From positions 186,001 to 250,000 of the forward strand of contig NZ_FNAR01000001.1 of assembly GCF_900101985.1 (NCBI RefSeq): a DNA stretch of 64,000 nucleotides, read 5' to 3'. Source of the DNA: Bhargavaea beijingensis (GTDB lineage Bacteria > Bacillota > Bacilli > Bacillales_A > Planococcaceae). This document shows, in pieces, positions 7,760-16,631 of this stretch. The position numbers and the translations under genes are program-made. Within the stretch, counting starts at the first letter, position 1, and each line of letters begins with the position of its first letter. Below the pieces are notes generated by a model, which was not told where the DNA came from, did not search any database, and worked only from the letters and a program-made list of their open reading frames with translations.

Positions 7760-9472
7760 TTATAGGGACTCCTCAATATATGAACGGACTTCTTCGCCGG
7801 AGGAGAGGGACAGGATGTGGTCGATCTTCGCTTCCATCTCCGTCTTGGAAAGGCCGGCGATCTTTGCGCGTGCTTTCAGGATAGAGGAAGCGCTCATCGA
7901 GAATTCATCGAGGCCCATGCCGAGCAGGACCGGGATGGCGGCTTCGTCGCCTGCCATTTCGCCGCACATGCCGGCGTGCTTGCCTTCCCGGTGGGCGGCG
8001 TCGATGACCATCTTGATCAGGCGGAGGACTGCCGGACTGAACGGCTGGTACAGGTACGACAGCTGTTCGTTCATCCGGTCGGCGGCCATCGTGTACTGGA
8101 TCAGGTCGTTCGTGCCGATCGAGAAAAAGTCGACTTCTTTGGCGAACTGGTCTGCCATGAGCGCAGCGGACGGGATCTCGACCATCATGCCGATCTCGAT
8201 CCGGTCGCTGACGGGGACGCCGGCTTTTGCAAGCTGTTCTTTTTCATCCAGGCAGATGGCCTTGGCTCGGCGGAATTCGTCCAGAGTCGCAATCATCGGG
8301 AACATAATCTTCAGGTGCCCGTGTACACTTGCCCGGAGCAGGGCGCGAAGCTGGACGCGGAACATGTCTTCCTCTTGGAGGCACAGCCGGATGGCGCGGA
8401 TGCCGAGGAACGGGTTCGCCTCTACCGGGAGGTCCAGATAAGGCAGTTCCTTGTCGCCGCCGATGTCGAGTGTGCGGACGACCGTCGGGCGGCCTTCCAT
8501 CTGTTCCAGCACGCTTTTATACGCTTCGTACTGTTCGTCTTCAGTAGGTAACTGGTCGCGGCCCATATAGAGGAACTCCGTGCGGAACAGGCCGATGCCT
8601 TCTCCGCCGTTTTCCAACACCTTCGCGACATCTGCCGGTGAGCCGATGTTGCCAGCCAGTTCCACTTGGTGGCCGTCTTTGGAGCGGGTCGGCTCATGGA
8701 CCAACTGCGTGAGCTGTGCCTGCTCCTCCGCGTATAGGCGTCGCTTTTCTTCATAGGCTTTGAGCGTGGCGTCAGACGGGCTGACAATCACTTCGCCGGC
8801 TGTACCGTCGACGATGACCGTCATGCTGTTTTCAATCTGTGCCATTGCGGAGCGGCATCCGACGACCGCCGGAATCTCAAGCGTTCGTGCCAGGATGGCG
8901 GAGTGGGATGTGCGGCCGCCAATGTCGGTTACAAATCCCAGAATGTATTCCGGGTTCAGCTGGACGGTGTCGGACGGGGTCAGGTCCTCGGCGATGATGA
9001 CCGTCTGCTCGCGGATCATCGCGGGACTCTGGAGCGTCACGCCGAGCAGATGGGCCAGGATGCGCTGGGTGACATCCCGTACGTCGGCTGCCCGCTCTTT
9101 CATGTATGCATTGTCCATCGATTCGAACAGGGTGACAAAGCCGTCTGCGGTTATTTTCAGCGCATGTTCCGCATTCACCTTTTCCGAGCGGATTTTGTCC
9201 TTGACCGGCCCGATAAGTTCGGGGTCGTCAAGCACGAGCAAATGGGCGCTGAAGATCTCTGCTTCGCTTTCGCTCAACTGTTCGGATGCATGCTTTCGGA
9301 TGGTTTCAAGTTCTTCGCGGGAAGCCGCGATCGCCCGGTCCAGGCGTGCGCTTTCCGCTTCCGTGTCTGCGACAGTGACTTTTTCGGTTTGAAGGTCGGG
9401 ATGCTCCAGCCGGAAGGCCTTTGCAATGGCAATGCCTCCGGAAGCCGCAATCCCTTTGATCCGCTGTTCCAT
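7760..9472 (-). CDS. ptsI: Phosphoenolpyruvate-protein phosphotransferase (PTS enzyme I)
   Basis: General PTS component that takes phosphate from PEP and passes it to HPr. The 570 residues match the family. The active-site histidine is in [12 protein letters not shown] near residue 189. The PEP-binding region contains LFRTEFLYM and GTNDLIQYT, and the C-terminal signature is [10 protein letters not shown]. The start codon follows directly on the ptsH stop on the same strand, giving a ptsH-ptsI operon. This operon diverges from the fructose operon, an arrangement that differs from the usual ptsG-linked ptsHI of Bacillus. Confidence 0.97.
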   Translation of the reverse strand: MEQRIKGIAASGGIAIAKAFRLEHPDLQTEKVTVADTEAESARLDRAIAASREELETIRKHASEQLSESEAEIFSAHLLVLDDPELIGPVKDKIRSEKVNAEHALKITADGFVTLFESMDNAYMKERAADVRDVTQRILAHLLGVTLQSPAMIREQTVIIAEDLTPSDTVQLNPEYILGFVTDIGGRTSHSAILARTLEIPAVVGCRSAMAQIENSMTVIVDGTAGEVIVSPSDATLKAYEEKRRLYAEEQAQLTQLVHEPTRSKDGHQVELAGNIGSPADVAKVLENGGEGIGLFRTEFLYMGRDQLPTEDEQYEAYKSVLEQMEGRPTVVRTLDIGGDKELPYLDLPVEANPFLGIRAIRLCLQEEDMFRVQLRALLRASVHGHLKIMFPMIATLDEFRRAKAICLDEKEQLAKAGVPVSDRIEIGMMVEIPSAALMADQFAKEVDFFSIGTNDLIQYTMAADRMNEQLSYLYQPFSPAVLRLIKMVIDAAHREGKHAGMCGEMAGDEAAIPVLLGMGLDEFSMSASSILKARAKIAGLSKTEMEAKIDHILSLSSGEEVRSYIEESL

Positions 9473-9739
9473 TCAGCTGGCCAGCCCTTCGGATTTCATG
9501 ACTTCGTCAATTTTGGCGATCGCTTCATGTTCATCCGGGCCTTCCGCCTTAACCGTGATGGTCGATCCGGAAGCGACTCCGAGGGACATGACGCCGAGAA
9601 TGGACTTCATGTTCACGGATTTGTCTTGATAGACAAGAGTGATATCGGAAGAAAACGGGGCGAGCGAACCGACGAGCAAGGAAGTCGGACGTGCGTGTAG
9701 ACCTTCGGATGCGCTGATTGTATATCGTTTTTCGACCAT
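9473..9739 (-). CDS. ptsH: Phosphocarrier protein HPr
   Basis: Small cytoplasmic phosphocarrier (88 residues) between enzyme I and sugar-specific EIIA domains. His15 is present in GLHARP and Ser46 in NMKSILGVMSLG. Both the catalytic site and the HPr-kinase regulatory site are therefore intact, as needed for CcpA-dependent catabolite repression. The ATG follows GGGAGGAA. It is the first gene of the minus-strand operon, with ptsI directly behind. A second HPr gene lies at 20819. Confidence 0.96.
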   Translation of the reverse strand: MVEKRYTISASEGLHARPTSLLVGSLAPFSSDITLVYQDKSVNMKSILGVMSLGVASGSTITVKAEGPDEHEAIAKIDEVMKSEGLAS

Positions 9740-9801
9740 GTGTAATTCCTCCCTGAATGAAGACAGTCAGACAGGTGACTGTTTTTGATTGTTTATGAAC
9801 G

Positions 9802-9830
9802 ATTATGATGGATTTTGAAACCGATTTCAA
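9802..9830 (-). promoter_or_regulatory. Promoter of ptsHI with overlapping cre-like site
   Basis: On the minus strand TTGAAA (9830-9825) and CATAAT (9807-9802) are separated by 17 bases. The near-palindrome TGAAACCGATTTCA at 9816-9829 matches the catabolite-responsive element consensus at all but one position and overlaps the -35 box. It sits in the 130-base gap between divergent ptsH and fruR, so it could act on both operons. The forward promoter is not obvious; TAAAAT at 9832 is a possible -10 box. Confidence 0.65.
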
Positions 9831-9869
9831 GTAAAATGGGCTTAATCAATGACAGACGGGTGATCAAAC

Positions 9870-10622
9870 ATGCTGACAACAGAACGCCATGAGTGGATCA
9901 TGGGCCAGCTAAAACAAAAACAGACCGTGAAAATTGCCGAGCTTGTTGAAGGCACCGGCGCATCGGAGTCGACCATCCGCAGGGACCTGACGGAACTTGA
10001 GGCGATGAACCTTCTGGAGCGCATTCACGGGGGCGCCACGATCCGTGAACGGAATATCCAGGAATTGAGCGTTTCTGATAAGTCCGTCAAGAACGAAGCA
10101 GAAAAGCGGCGGATCGCCGCACACGCCGCCGGGCTCGTCGAGGAGGGGGAATTCATCTTTCTTGATGCGGGCACGACGACTTTCAGGATGATTCCGTTCC
10201 TGGCGGAAAAGGGGGCTGTCGTTGTGACGAACGGCCTGACCCATGTGGATGCGCTCATCGACCACGGAATCACGACTTATTTGACCGGCGGCTACGTAAA
10301 AGGGAAGACGCTTGCACTGGTCGGACCGCAGGCGACCGGGGCACTTTCAGAGTACCGCTTTGACCGGTGTTTTCTCGGGGCGAACGGTTTTCATACAGAG
10401 TACGGTTACACGACGCCTGACCCCGAGGAAGCTGCCATCAAGAAACTGGCCGCTTCCCTGGCACGGCGCACCTATGTCGTCGCGGACCACAGCAAGGCAG
10501 GCAAGGTCAGCTTCACCAAAGTCCTTCCGATTTCCGGGGCCGCGCTGATCACGGATTCCCTGGAGGCGGCCATGCTGGAAGCGATTGAGAACCAAACAAC
10601 TGTCAAGGTGGTGACGGAATGA
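9870..10622 (+). CDS. fruR: DeoR-family regulator of the fructose operon
   Basis: Cytoplasmic repressor of 250 residues. The N-terminal winged helix-turn-helix includes ASESTIRRDLTELEAM near residues 30-45. The C-terminal half is the DeoR sugar-phosphate sensor domain, with DAGTTTFRM near 98 and GANGFHTEYGYTTPD near 170. The inducer is probably fructose 1-phosphate, by analogy with FruR of Bacillus and Lactococcus and from its neighbour fruK. Its stop overlaps the fruK start by four bases (ATGA). Operator candidates would lie in the gap shared with ptsH. Confidence 0.92.
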   Translation: MLTTERHEWIMGQLKQKQTVKIAELVEGTGASESTIRRDLTELEAMNLLERIHGGATIRERNIQELSVSDKSVKNEAEKRRIAAHAAGLVEEGEFIFLDAGTTTFRMIPFLAEKGAVVVTNGLTHVDALIDHGITTYLTGGYVKGKTLALVGPQATGALSEYRFDRCFLGANGFHTEYGYTTPDPEEAAIKKLAASLARRTYVVADHSKAGKVSFTKVLPISGAALITDSLEAAMLEAIENQTTVKVVTE

Positions 10623-11548
10623 TCTACACCTATACGCTGACTCCTTCTCTGGACTATACCGTTTACCTTCCCGGCTTTACACCCGGAAAACTTAACCGTT
10701 CGGAAGAAGTGTACTACTATCCGGGCGGCAAGGGAATCAACGTCTCCCGTGTTTTGAAACGGCTGGGAACCGACAGTACGGCCGTCGGTCTTGCCGGGGG
10801 CTTTACGGGTGATTATCTCGAGCAGTTCCTCCGGGGTGAAGGCATCCGGACAGAGCTGATCCGGACAGACGGCATCACCCGCATCAATGTGAAAATCAAG
10901 TCCGGGCAGGAGACCGAACTGAACGGCCCGGGCCCGGACATTACGGAAAAGGATCGCCGGCAATTGCTGGACCGTGTAAGACGGATGGAGCGGGGCGACT
11001 GGCTTGTGCTGGCGGGCAGGATTCCCGATTCGGCAGGGACGGACTTTGCCGTGGAATTGGCGGGCATCTGCCGGGACATCGGCATCCGCCTCGCTGTCGA
11101 CACATCCGGACCCATCCTGAAAGAGCTCGCCGGCATGCGGCCTGAACTGATGAAACCGAACGAGCATGAGCTCGGTGAGTTGTTCGGCGCCGACATTAAA
11201 TCGAAGGAAGACGCCCTGCATTATGCCCGGCTGCTCGCAGGGCAAGGGGTCCGGCATGTCATCGTGTCGATGGGCGGGGCAGGCGCGCTCTACGTTTCAG
11301 ACACCATGGAAGCCGAAGCGCAGGCCCCCAAAGTCGATGTGGTCAATACCGTCGGCGCGGGTGACTCACTCGTGTCGGGCTTTATCGCTGCACTCGAATC
11401 CGGCAAGGATGCGGAGGCCGCCTTCCGTTACGGTGTGGCCGCGGGAAGTGCGACGGTTTCGCGTTCGGACTTGTGCCGGAAAGAGGACGTTGACACACTG
11501 GCCGACCGGGTGACGATCACACGATTGAACGGAGGGGAAAACCGATGA
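10619..11548 (+). CDS. fruK: 1-phosphofructokinase
   Basis: PfkB-family kinase converting fructose 1-phosphate to fructose 1,6-bisphosphate in the cytoplasm. The protein is 309 residues. Motifs: the N-terminal glycine pair in YYPGGKGINVSRVLKRLG near residue 40, and the PfkB signature with catalytic aspartate VNTVGAGDSLVSGF near 248. Start and stop both overlap neighbouring genes by four bases, so fruR, fruK and fruA are tightly coupled. Confidence 0.95.
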   Translation: MIYTYTLTPSLDYTVYLPGFTPGKLNRSEEVYYYPGGKGINVSRVLKRLGTDSTAVGLAGGFTGDYLEQFLRGEGIRTELIRTDGITRINVKIKSGQETELNGPGPDITEKDRRQLLDRVRRMERGDWLVLAGRIPDSAGTDFAVELAGICRDIGIRLAVDTSGPILKELAGMRPELMKPNEHELGELFGADIKSKEDALHYARLLAGQGVRHVIVSMGGAGALYVSDTMEAEAQAPKVDVVNTVGAGDSLVSGFIAALESGKDAEAAFRYGVAAGSATVSRSDLCRKEDVDTLADRVTITRLNGGENR

Positions 11549-13470
11549 ACATCACTTCATTATTAACGAAAGATACCGTGCTTCTCGACCTGGCGGCTTC
11601 GAGCAAGGAAGCTGCGCTTTCGGAGCTTGTCGGCAAGCTTGATGAGGCGGGCAAGCTGTCGGACAGGGAAGCGTTCATGAATGATATCCTCGCGCGCGAG
11701 GCGCAGAGCACGACGGGCATCGGTGACGGGATTGCCATCCCGCATGCCAAATCCTCCGCGGTCCATGAGCCGGCGATCGCGTTTGGCCGCTCCGCACCGG
11801 GAATCGACTATGAGGCGCTCGACGGACAGCCGGCCCACCTGTTTTTCATGATCGCCGCAAGTGAAGGGGCGAACAATGATCACCTTGAAGCGCTGTCCCG
11901 GCTCGCAACGTTCCTCATGGACGGGAAGTTCCGGGAGCGTGTCCTGAAGGCGGCATCCGCCGATGAAGTGCTGGCAGCCGTGAACGACAAGGAGCGGGAG
12001 CTGGAGGAGCCCGAAGAGCCGGCGGAACCTGCCCAAGTACAAGCGGAGGCAGCACCTTCTCCAGGCAAAGTCCTCGCAGTCACCGCCTGCCCGACCGGCA
12101 TTGCGCACACCTACATGGCGGCAGAGAAGCTGAATGAACGGGCGAAGGAACGCGGCATCCCGATAAAAGTTGAAACAAACGGCTCCTCCGGCGTGAAAAA
12201 CCGGCTGACGCCGGAAGAGATTGCCGAGGCGGACGTCATCATCGTCGCCGCAGACACGAAAGTGGAGATGGCCCGCTTTGACGGCAAACCGGTGATCCAG
12301 ACAAAAGTCGGCAAGGCAATCCATGAAACGGATGTGCTGCTGGACCGCGCCACTCAAAAAGACGCCCCGATCTACCACGCCGAAGCCAAATCGGACAAGG
12401 GCGATTCCACCGAGCCGAAAAGCGGATTTTATAAGCACCTGATGAACGGTGTATCGAACATGCTGCCGTTTGTCGTCGGGGGCGGGATCCTGATCGCCCT
12501 GTCATTTTTCTGGGGCATCCATTCCAGCGACCCGGCAAGCCCTGAGTATAATGCATTCGCCGCCATGCTGAACACGATCGGGGGCGGCAAGGCATTTTTC
12601 CTCATGGTCCCTGTATTGGCAGGTTTCATCGCATCGAGCATCGCAGAGCGTCCCGGCTTCGCACCCGGCATGGTCGGCGGCCTGATCGCGATCACTGTTT
12701 CCGGAGTGGAAGGGGCGGACGGCGGCTCCGGCTTCCTCGGCGGGATCATCGCCGGCTTCCTGGCCGGTTATGTCACCCTCTTCGTGAAAAAGATGTTCGC
12801 CAAACTGCCGGATGCGCTTGAAGGACTCAAGCCGGTTCTTTTTTATCCGCTGTTCAGTATCGCCATCACCGGTATCATCATGATGCTGATCAACCCTCAG
12901 CTGACGAAGCTGTACACCGGCCTGTCTGCCTTCCTCGAAGGGCTCGGCGGCACCAACCAGGTCCTGGTCGGCCTGATCATCGGTGCCATGATGGCGGTCG
13001 ATATGGGCGGCCCGGTCAACAAGGCAGCCTACACGTTCGGCATCGCCATGCTGGATGCCGGCAACTTCAACTTTATCGCGGCGGTCATGGCTGCGGGCAT
13101 GGTGCCGCCGCTCGGCATGGCCCTCGCCACGACCCTCTTTAAGAAACGCTTTTCCAGACAAGAGCGTGAAGCGGGCAAGACGGCCTACGTGCTCGGTGCC
13201 TGCTTTATCACGGAAGGGGTCATTCCGTTTGCCGCGGCTGACCCCGCGCGCGTCATTCCGGCGTCCATCGGAGGGGCAGCCGTGACGGGCGCGCTCACGA
13301 TGCTGTTCGACATCAGCCTCCGCGCGCCGCATGGCGGGATCTTCGTCATGGGCCTCGTGGACGGCGGCATCATGAAAGTGCTCCTTTATGCAGCGGCAAT
13401 CATCGCAGGTGCGTTTGTCACGGCATTCCTGGCGGGTATGCTGAAAAAGCCTGCCGTGCCGGCTGCGTAA
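11545..13470 (+). CDS. fruA: PTS fructose transporter, EIIABC fusion
   Basis: Membrane permease that imports fructose and phosphorylates it at C1. The 641-residue protein has EIIA at about 1-145 (phosphohistidine in GIAIPHAKS near 61), EIIB at about 170-270 (phosphocysteine in VTACPTGIAHTYMA near 176) and a membrane EIIC from about 290 with eight to ten helices. EIIC landmarks are GGPVNKAAYTFG and FITEGVIPFAAADP. The EIIA-B-C order equals Bacillus FruA. A terminator follows. Confidence 0.96.
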   Translation: MNITSLLTKDTVLLDLAASSKEAALSELVGKLDEAGKLSDREAFMNDILAREAQSTTGIGDGIAIPHAKSSAVHEPAIAFGRSAPGIDYEALDGQPAHLFFMIAASEGANNDHLEALSRLATFLMDGKFRERVLKAASADEVLAAVNDKERELEEPEEPAEPAQVQAEAAPSPGKVLAVTACPTGIAHTYMAAEKLNERAKERGIPIKVETNGSSGVKNRLTPEEIAEADVIIVAADTKVEMARFDGKPVIQTKVGKAIHETDVLLDRATQKDAPIYHAEAKSDKGDSTEPKSGFYKHLMNGVSNMLPFVVGGGILIALSFFWGIHSSDPASPEYNAFAAMLNTIGGGKAFFLMVPVLAGFIASSIAERPGFAPGMVGGLIAITVSGVEGADGGSGFLGGIIAGFLAGYVTLFVKKMFAKLPDALEGLKPVLFYPLFSIAITGIIMMLINPQLTKLYTGLSAFLEGLGGTNQVLVGLIIGAMMAVDMGGPVNKAAYTFGIAMLDAGNFNFIAAVMAAGMVPPLGMALATTLFKKRFSRQEREAGKTAYVLGACFITEGVIPFAAADPARVIPASIGGAAVTGALTMLFDISLRAPHGGIFVMGLVDGGIMKVLLYAAAIIAGAFVTAFLAGMLKKPAVPAA

Positions 13471-13532
13471 GAGTCGGGTATGCGGAGACGATATCATCCC
13501 GGAGTTAGACGTATCTATTTCATTGAAACGTT

Positions 13533-13565
13533 AAGGGCAGTCCGTCAATGCGGACTGCCCTTTTT
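13533..13565. terminator. Bidirectional terminator after fruA
   Basis: The perfect arms GGGCAGTCCG and CGGACTGCCC around TCAATG are followed by TTTTT. The stop codon of the convergent YbgA gene lies in the loop. Confidence 0.88.
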
Positions 13566-13943
13566 GTGCTGGCCTGATTCGATGATCGTGCTGTTCAGCA
13601 AGTACCCCACACGATACTTTTCTGCTAGCTGTCGGATAAAACAGAGCAGCTCCTCCTCTCGGACACTGCCGGCAGAGAACCCGTCCAGGAGACGCAGGTA
13701 CGCCTGCCTTTCACCCTCATCCGCCTGCCTCTTGAAATAGCCCCACATATGCTGGACAGCATTCCGTACCGACCCGGGCGTGGGCCGTGTTCGAACCGCT
13801 TCACCGATCAGCGACTCGATGTCCGCAAAAGACGGGTTCCCTTTCAAGATCTCCCGGATCCGGCCGTAATGGGCCTGGCTATGGTACATGACCCGGTATT
13901 TCTCACGGCTCCATAATTCCTCCATCTGTCGCCGTTCATTCAT
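13545..13943 (-). CDS. YbgA-family (DUF1722) protein
   Basis: A 132-residue protein beginning ELWSREKYRVMYHSQ near residue 8, the conserved opening of the YbgA/DUF1722 domain; its biochemical role is not established. In many bacteria this domain is fused to DUF523 or sits near photolyase genes; here it stands alone. Start: the ATG at 13943 has AAGGAGGA at the correct distance. The longer open frame to 14213 is the antisense of the yugN-like gene and is rejected. The stop lies within the fruA terminator hairpin. Confidence 0.75.
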   Translation of the reverse strand: MNERRQMEELWSREKYRVMYHSQAHYGRIREILKGNPSFADIESLIGEAVRTRPTPGSVRNAVQHMWGYFKRQADEGERQAYLRLLDGFSAGSVREEELLCFIRQLAEKYRVGYLLNSTIIESGQHKKGSPH

Positions 13944-13975
13944 GGACGCATCCTCCTTGGCAATACAGCTAAAAC

Positions 13976-14007
13976 ACCGGCACGGTTCCGTTCCCGTGCC
14001 GGTTGTT
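13976..14007 (-). terminator. Terminator of the first YugN-like gene
   Basis: The perfect arms ACCGGCACGG and CCGTGCCGGT are followed on the minus strand by GTTTT, just downstream of the gene ending at 14023. Confidence 0.8.
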
Positions 14008-14022
14008 TCGTATTTGGAGCAG

Positions 14023-14457
14023 TCAGCCGATATGCCGCTCGTCCAGGAGAGGAAAGCTTTCGACGATTCCCTGGACGACACGTTCGCCTTCTTCTTCCCA
14101 ATGGGACTTGCGCCGGATCGGGCCATCTTTTTCTTCAGGGCTTTGGAACTGGTTGAGGCCCGTGGTCGCCAGCAGGTCGTCGCCTTCATGGTCAAGGCCG
14201 ATGTTGAGAACATGCTTGAGGACGAACGGCTGGCCGAACACGATCTGTGTCTCAGGGTCCTCCAACATGCCGGAGATCACATCAAAGGGGATCCGGAGAT
14301 AAATCGTTTCTTCCCCGTCCTTGGATAGGACCCCGTCAAACATGGCCTCGTCGTATTCCCAGTTGCCGCAAAGCGTAATATTCCGTTCAAGCAGAATCGG
14401 ATAAATATCACCGAACCGGGCCTGTTTGCCCTGAAGCTCTGTTTCCAGTTTCAGCAT
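14023..14457 (-). CDS. YugN-like protein, paralogue 1
   Basis: Cytoplasmic protein of 144 residues in the YugN-like family of Bacillales, whose function is unknown. It starts MLKLETELQGKQ and carries the family core GNWEYDEAMFDGVL near residue 35, then IYLRIPFDV, FGQPFVLKHVLNIGLDHEGD and GLNQFQSPEEKDGPI. The ATG at 14457 follows AAGGAGAG; seven upstream codons without a better site were dropped. A second copy of the same length lies at 58341 and shares the GNWxYD, FVxKHV and QFQSP blocks, so this is an old duplication. Confidence 0.82.
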   Translation of the reverse strand: MLKLETELQGKQARFGDIYPILLERNITLCGNWEYDEAMFDGVLSKDGEETIYLRIPFDVISGMLEDPETQIVFGQPFVLKHVLNIGLDHEGDDLLATTGLNQFQSPEEKDGPIRRKSHWEEEGERVVQGIVESFPLLDERHIG

Positions 14458-14574
14458 TCCTACCACTCTCCTTTTCAATTCGCAGGTGATAGTCTATTCC
14501 CGGTATTGAGGGAAATAACCCCGATGAAAGAGAGCGGATCCGGAAATCGCTAAATTTCGTCATGGCGAGCAGCT

Positions 14575-14594
14575 ATTTCCCGGGAAATATGTCG
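14575..14594. repeat. 20-bp repeat with 14-bp palindrome, copy 1
   Basis: The palindrome ATTTCCCGGGAAAT followed by ATGTCG recurs exactly at 43548-43567. It is intergenic, just downstream of the flavin monooxygenase gene. Confidence 0.8.
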
Positions 14595-14604
14595 GATGCC
14601 GCAG

Positions 14605-15624
14605 TCAGCCATTCGCCGCTTCCTTCAATACTGCCATCGAATGGCGTTTGCTTTCCGCACTGAATACAGGGGTGATCGCCATGAGTTCATCGACGCCCAA
14701 TGCAGAGAGAGGATCCATTTTGCGCCTGAGTGTTTCCTTTGAGCCGATCAGGTAGGTGGACAGGATGTCGCGGACTTCCTGCTTTTCCTTTTCCGTCATG
14801 CTTCCGGCAAGCGCTTCGGAAGGATCGGGCAGCCGCATCTGGATGCCCCGGTGGAATCCGAATTGAACATGGGCGGAGCTCCTCGCGATCCATTCCGCTT
14901 CATCATCCGTGCCGGCAGCAAACACCCGGGAGGCAAGAGCGACATAAGGCCTTTCCAAAAAGGGAGAAGGGCGGAACTTTTTTCTGTACAGTCCGATCGT
15001 CTCCCGCATTTCTTCCTGCTCCGCATTAATGAAGCGGGCGAAGGCATACGGCAACCCGCGCTCCGCGGCGAGCAGGGCGGACGCGGGTCCGGTTCCGAGA
15101 ATCCAGGGGAGAGGCTTTTGGACGGCGGCAGGGGAGGCCTGCAAATAGCCGCTCATCGGGTGGCTTTCCGGCAGCTCATCTTCCAGGTACTCCATCAATT
15201 CATCGACCATCTCCGGGAATCGCTCCTTTTGCCGGGGTTTCGCATCGGCAAGCGCACGGCCGCCCTGGAGCGCGATTGTCGGCAGGTGTGTGCCGCCGGG
15301 TGCCTTTCCGACGCCGAGGTCGACGCGCCCCGGGGAAAGTACGCTCATCACCCGGAAATTTTCGGCCACCTTGTACGGTGCATAGTGTGTCAGCATGACG
15401 CCGCCCGTGCCGATGCGGATCGTTTCCGTTTTTGCCAGCAGATGGGCCGCGAGAATTTCCGGGGAAGAACCGGCAATTGTGTCGGAACCATGATGCTCCG
15501 ACACCCAGAAACGCCGGTACCCAAGGCGGTCTGCGAGACGCGCGGCCTCCACGGTACCGGCGAACCCCTCCTCGGCGGTTTGCCCTTCTGCAAGTTGTGT
15601 CTGGTCCAGCATGCTTATTTCCAT
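14605..15624 (-). CDS. Luciferase-like flavin monooxygenase
   Basis: A 339-residue member of the bacterial luciferase-like (LLM) superfamily, which uses reduced flavin and oxygen. It starts MEISMLDQTQLAEG, the opening of the YtmO/MsnO-type subgroup. Conserved blocks are RFWVSEHHG near residue 47, RIGTGGVMLTHYAPYKVAENF near 90 and ILGTGPASALLAAE near 178. The substrate cannot be inferred. I took the ATG at 15624 because AGGAGG lies 8 bases upstream. It is monocistronic as far as can be seen. Confidence 0.85.
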   Translation of the reverse strand: MEISMLDQTQLAEGQTAEEGFAGTVEAARLADRLGYRRFWVSEHHGSDTIAGSSPEILAAHLLAKTETIRIGTGGVMLTHYAPYKVAENFRVMSVLSPGRVDLGVGKAPGGTHLPTIALQGGRALADAKPRQKERFPEMVDELMEYLEDELPESHPMSGYLQASPAAVQKPLPWILGTGPASALLAAERGLPYAFARFINAEQEEMRETIGLYRKKFRPSPFLERPYVALASRVFAAGTDDEAEWIARSSAHVQFGFHRGIQMRLPDPSEALAGSMTEKEKQEVRDILSTYLIGSKETLRRKMDPLSALGVDELMAITPVFSAESKRHSMAVLKEAANG

Positions 15625-15776
15625 CTGTGCCGCCTCCTTTCTGCAAATGCTATCGGCCTGATACCGAATTTTCAACGAATGTACACCGGAGAGAAGGGAT
15701 GCGGACTGTATTTATCGAAAAAATTGAGTTACGATGAAAGGTATATCATTCACTTACGAGGAAGGATCGGGATCAA

Positions 15777-16631
15777 ATGAGTGGGTTTCCAAAAGAAGCG
15801 ATGCGAGTACTGAAAGAAACAAGCCGGACATTTTATATTCCGATTACTTTTCTGCAGAAGGAGCTTAAGGCTTCCGTCGCCTCTGCCTATCTCGTTTTCC
15901 GGGCGATCGATGAGATTGAGGACCACGAGGAGATCGGCAATGAGCTCAAACATTCCCTTCTCATGCAGGTGAGCGAGCTGTTCGGGCAGCCGTTCGACAA
16001 TGAGCGCTACCTCGGCATCCTCGGGCCGGTCAGCGAGCGGATGCCGGAAGTGACGCTCAAGCTTGCCGACTGGATGGAGGCCTGCCCGGACGCTGTGCGC
16101 CCGCGTGTTGCGGATGCGGCGCGGGAAATGTCCGAGGGCATGGCCAAATGGGCAAAGGCCGGCTGGAAAATCCGTACCAGGGAAGACCTCGACGATTATA
16201 CCTACTACGTGGCGGGGCTCGTCGGTGTATTGCTGTCGGATCTCTGGGGTCACTATGCAGGGGAAAAGACGGACCGGCAGCTTGCGATCGGCTACGGGCG
16301 CGGCCTCCAGGCGGTCAACATCCTGCGCAATGAAAAAGAAGACCTGGACGAGCGCGGCGTCCGCTTCGTGCCGGACGGCTGGACGCGTGACGACCTGTTC
16401 CGCTATGCGGAAGACAATCTCGCAAAGGCGGATGAATACATGAAGGCGCTCCGCTCAAAGAGCGTCATCCTGTTTTGCCGGCTGCCGCTGGCCCTTGCCC
16501 ACAAGACGCTCGGTGCGCTGAAGGAAGGGCGCGAGAAGATGTCCAGGGACGAAGTGGTCCGGACGGTCGAGGAGGTCCGTGTCGAACCAGCAAAGACAAA
16601 AGGCGGTGTTGGCATTGGCGGGCTCGATTGA
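15777..16631 (+). CDS. Squalene/phytoene synthase family protein
   Basis: Trans-isoprenyl diphosphate synthase fold protein of 284 residues acting on farnesyl-type diphosphates. The first aspartate-rich motif is DEIED near residue 45. The second occurs in NILRNEKEDLDERG near 175, where canonical enzymes have D-x3-D and this one has N-E-K-E-D, with the first aspartate replaced by asparagine. That raises the question of whether it makes squalene/dehydrosqualene or, like B. subtilis YisP, releases farnesol. The next gene, type 2 IPP isomerase, starts inside its last codons, supporting an isoprenoid role. Confidence 0.82.
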   Translation: MSGFPKEAMRVLKETSRTFYIPITFLQKELKASVASAYLVFRAIDEIEDHEEIGNELKHSLLMQVSELFGQPFDNERYLGILGPVSERMPEVTLKLADWMEACPDAVRPRVADAAREMSEGMAKWAKAGWKIRTREDLDDYTYYVAGLVGVLLSDLWGHYAGEKTDRQLAIGYGRGLQAVNILRNEKEDLDERGVRFVPDGWTRDDLFRYAEDNLAKADEYMKALRSKSVILFCRLPLALAHKTLGALKEGREKMSRDEVVRTVEEVRVEPAKTKGGVGIGGLD

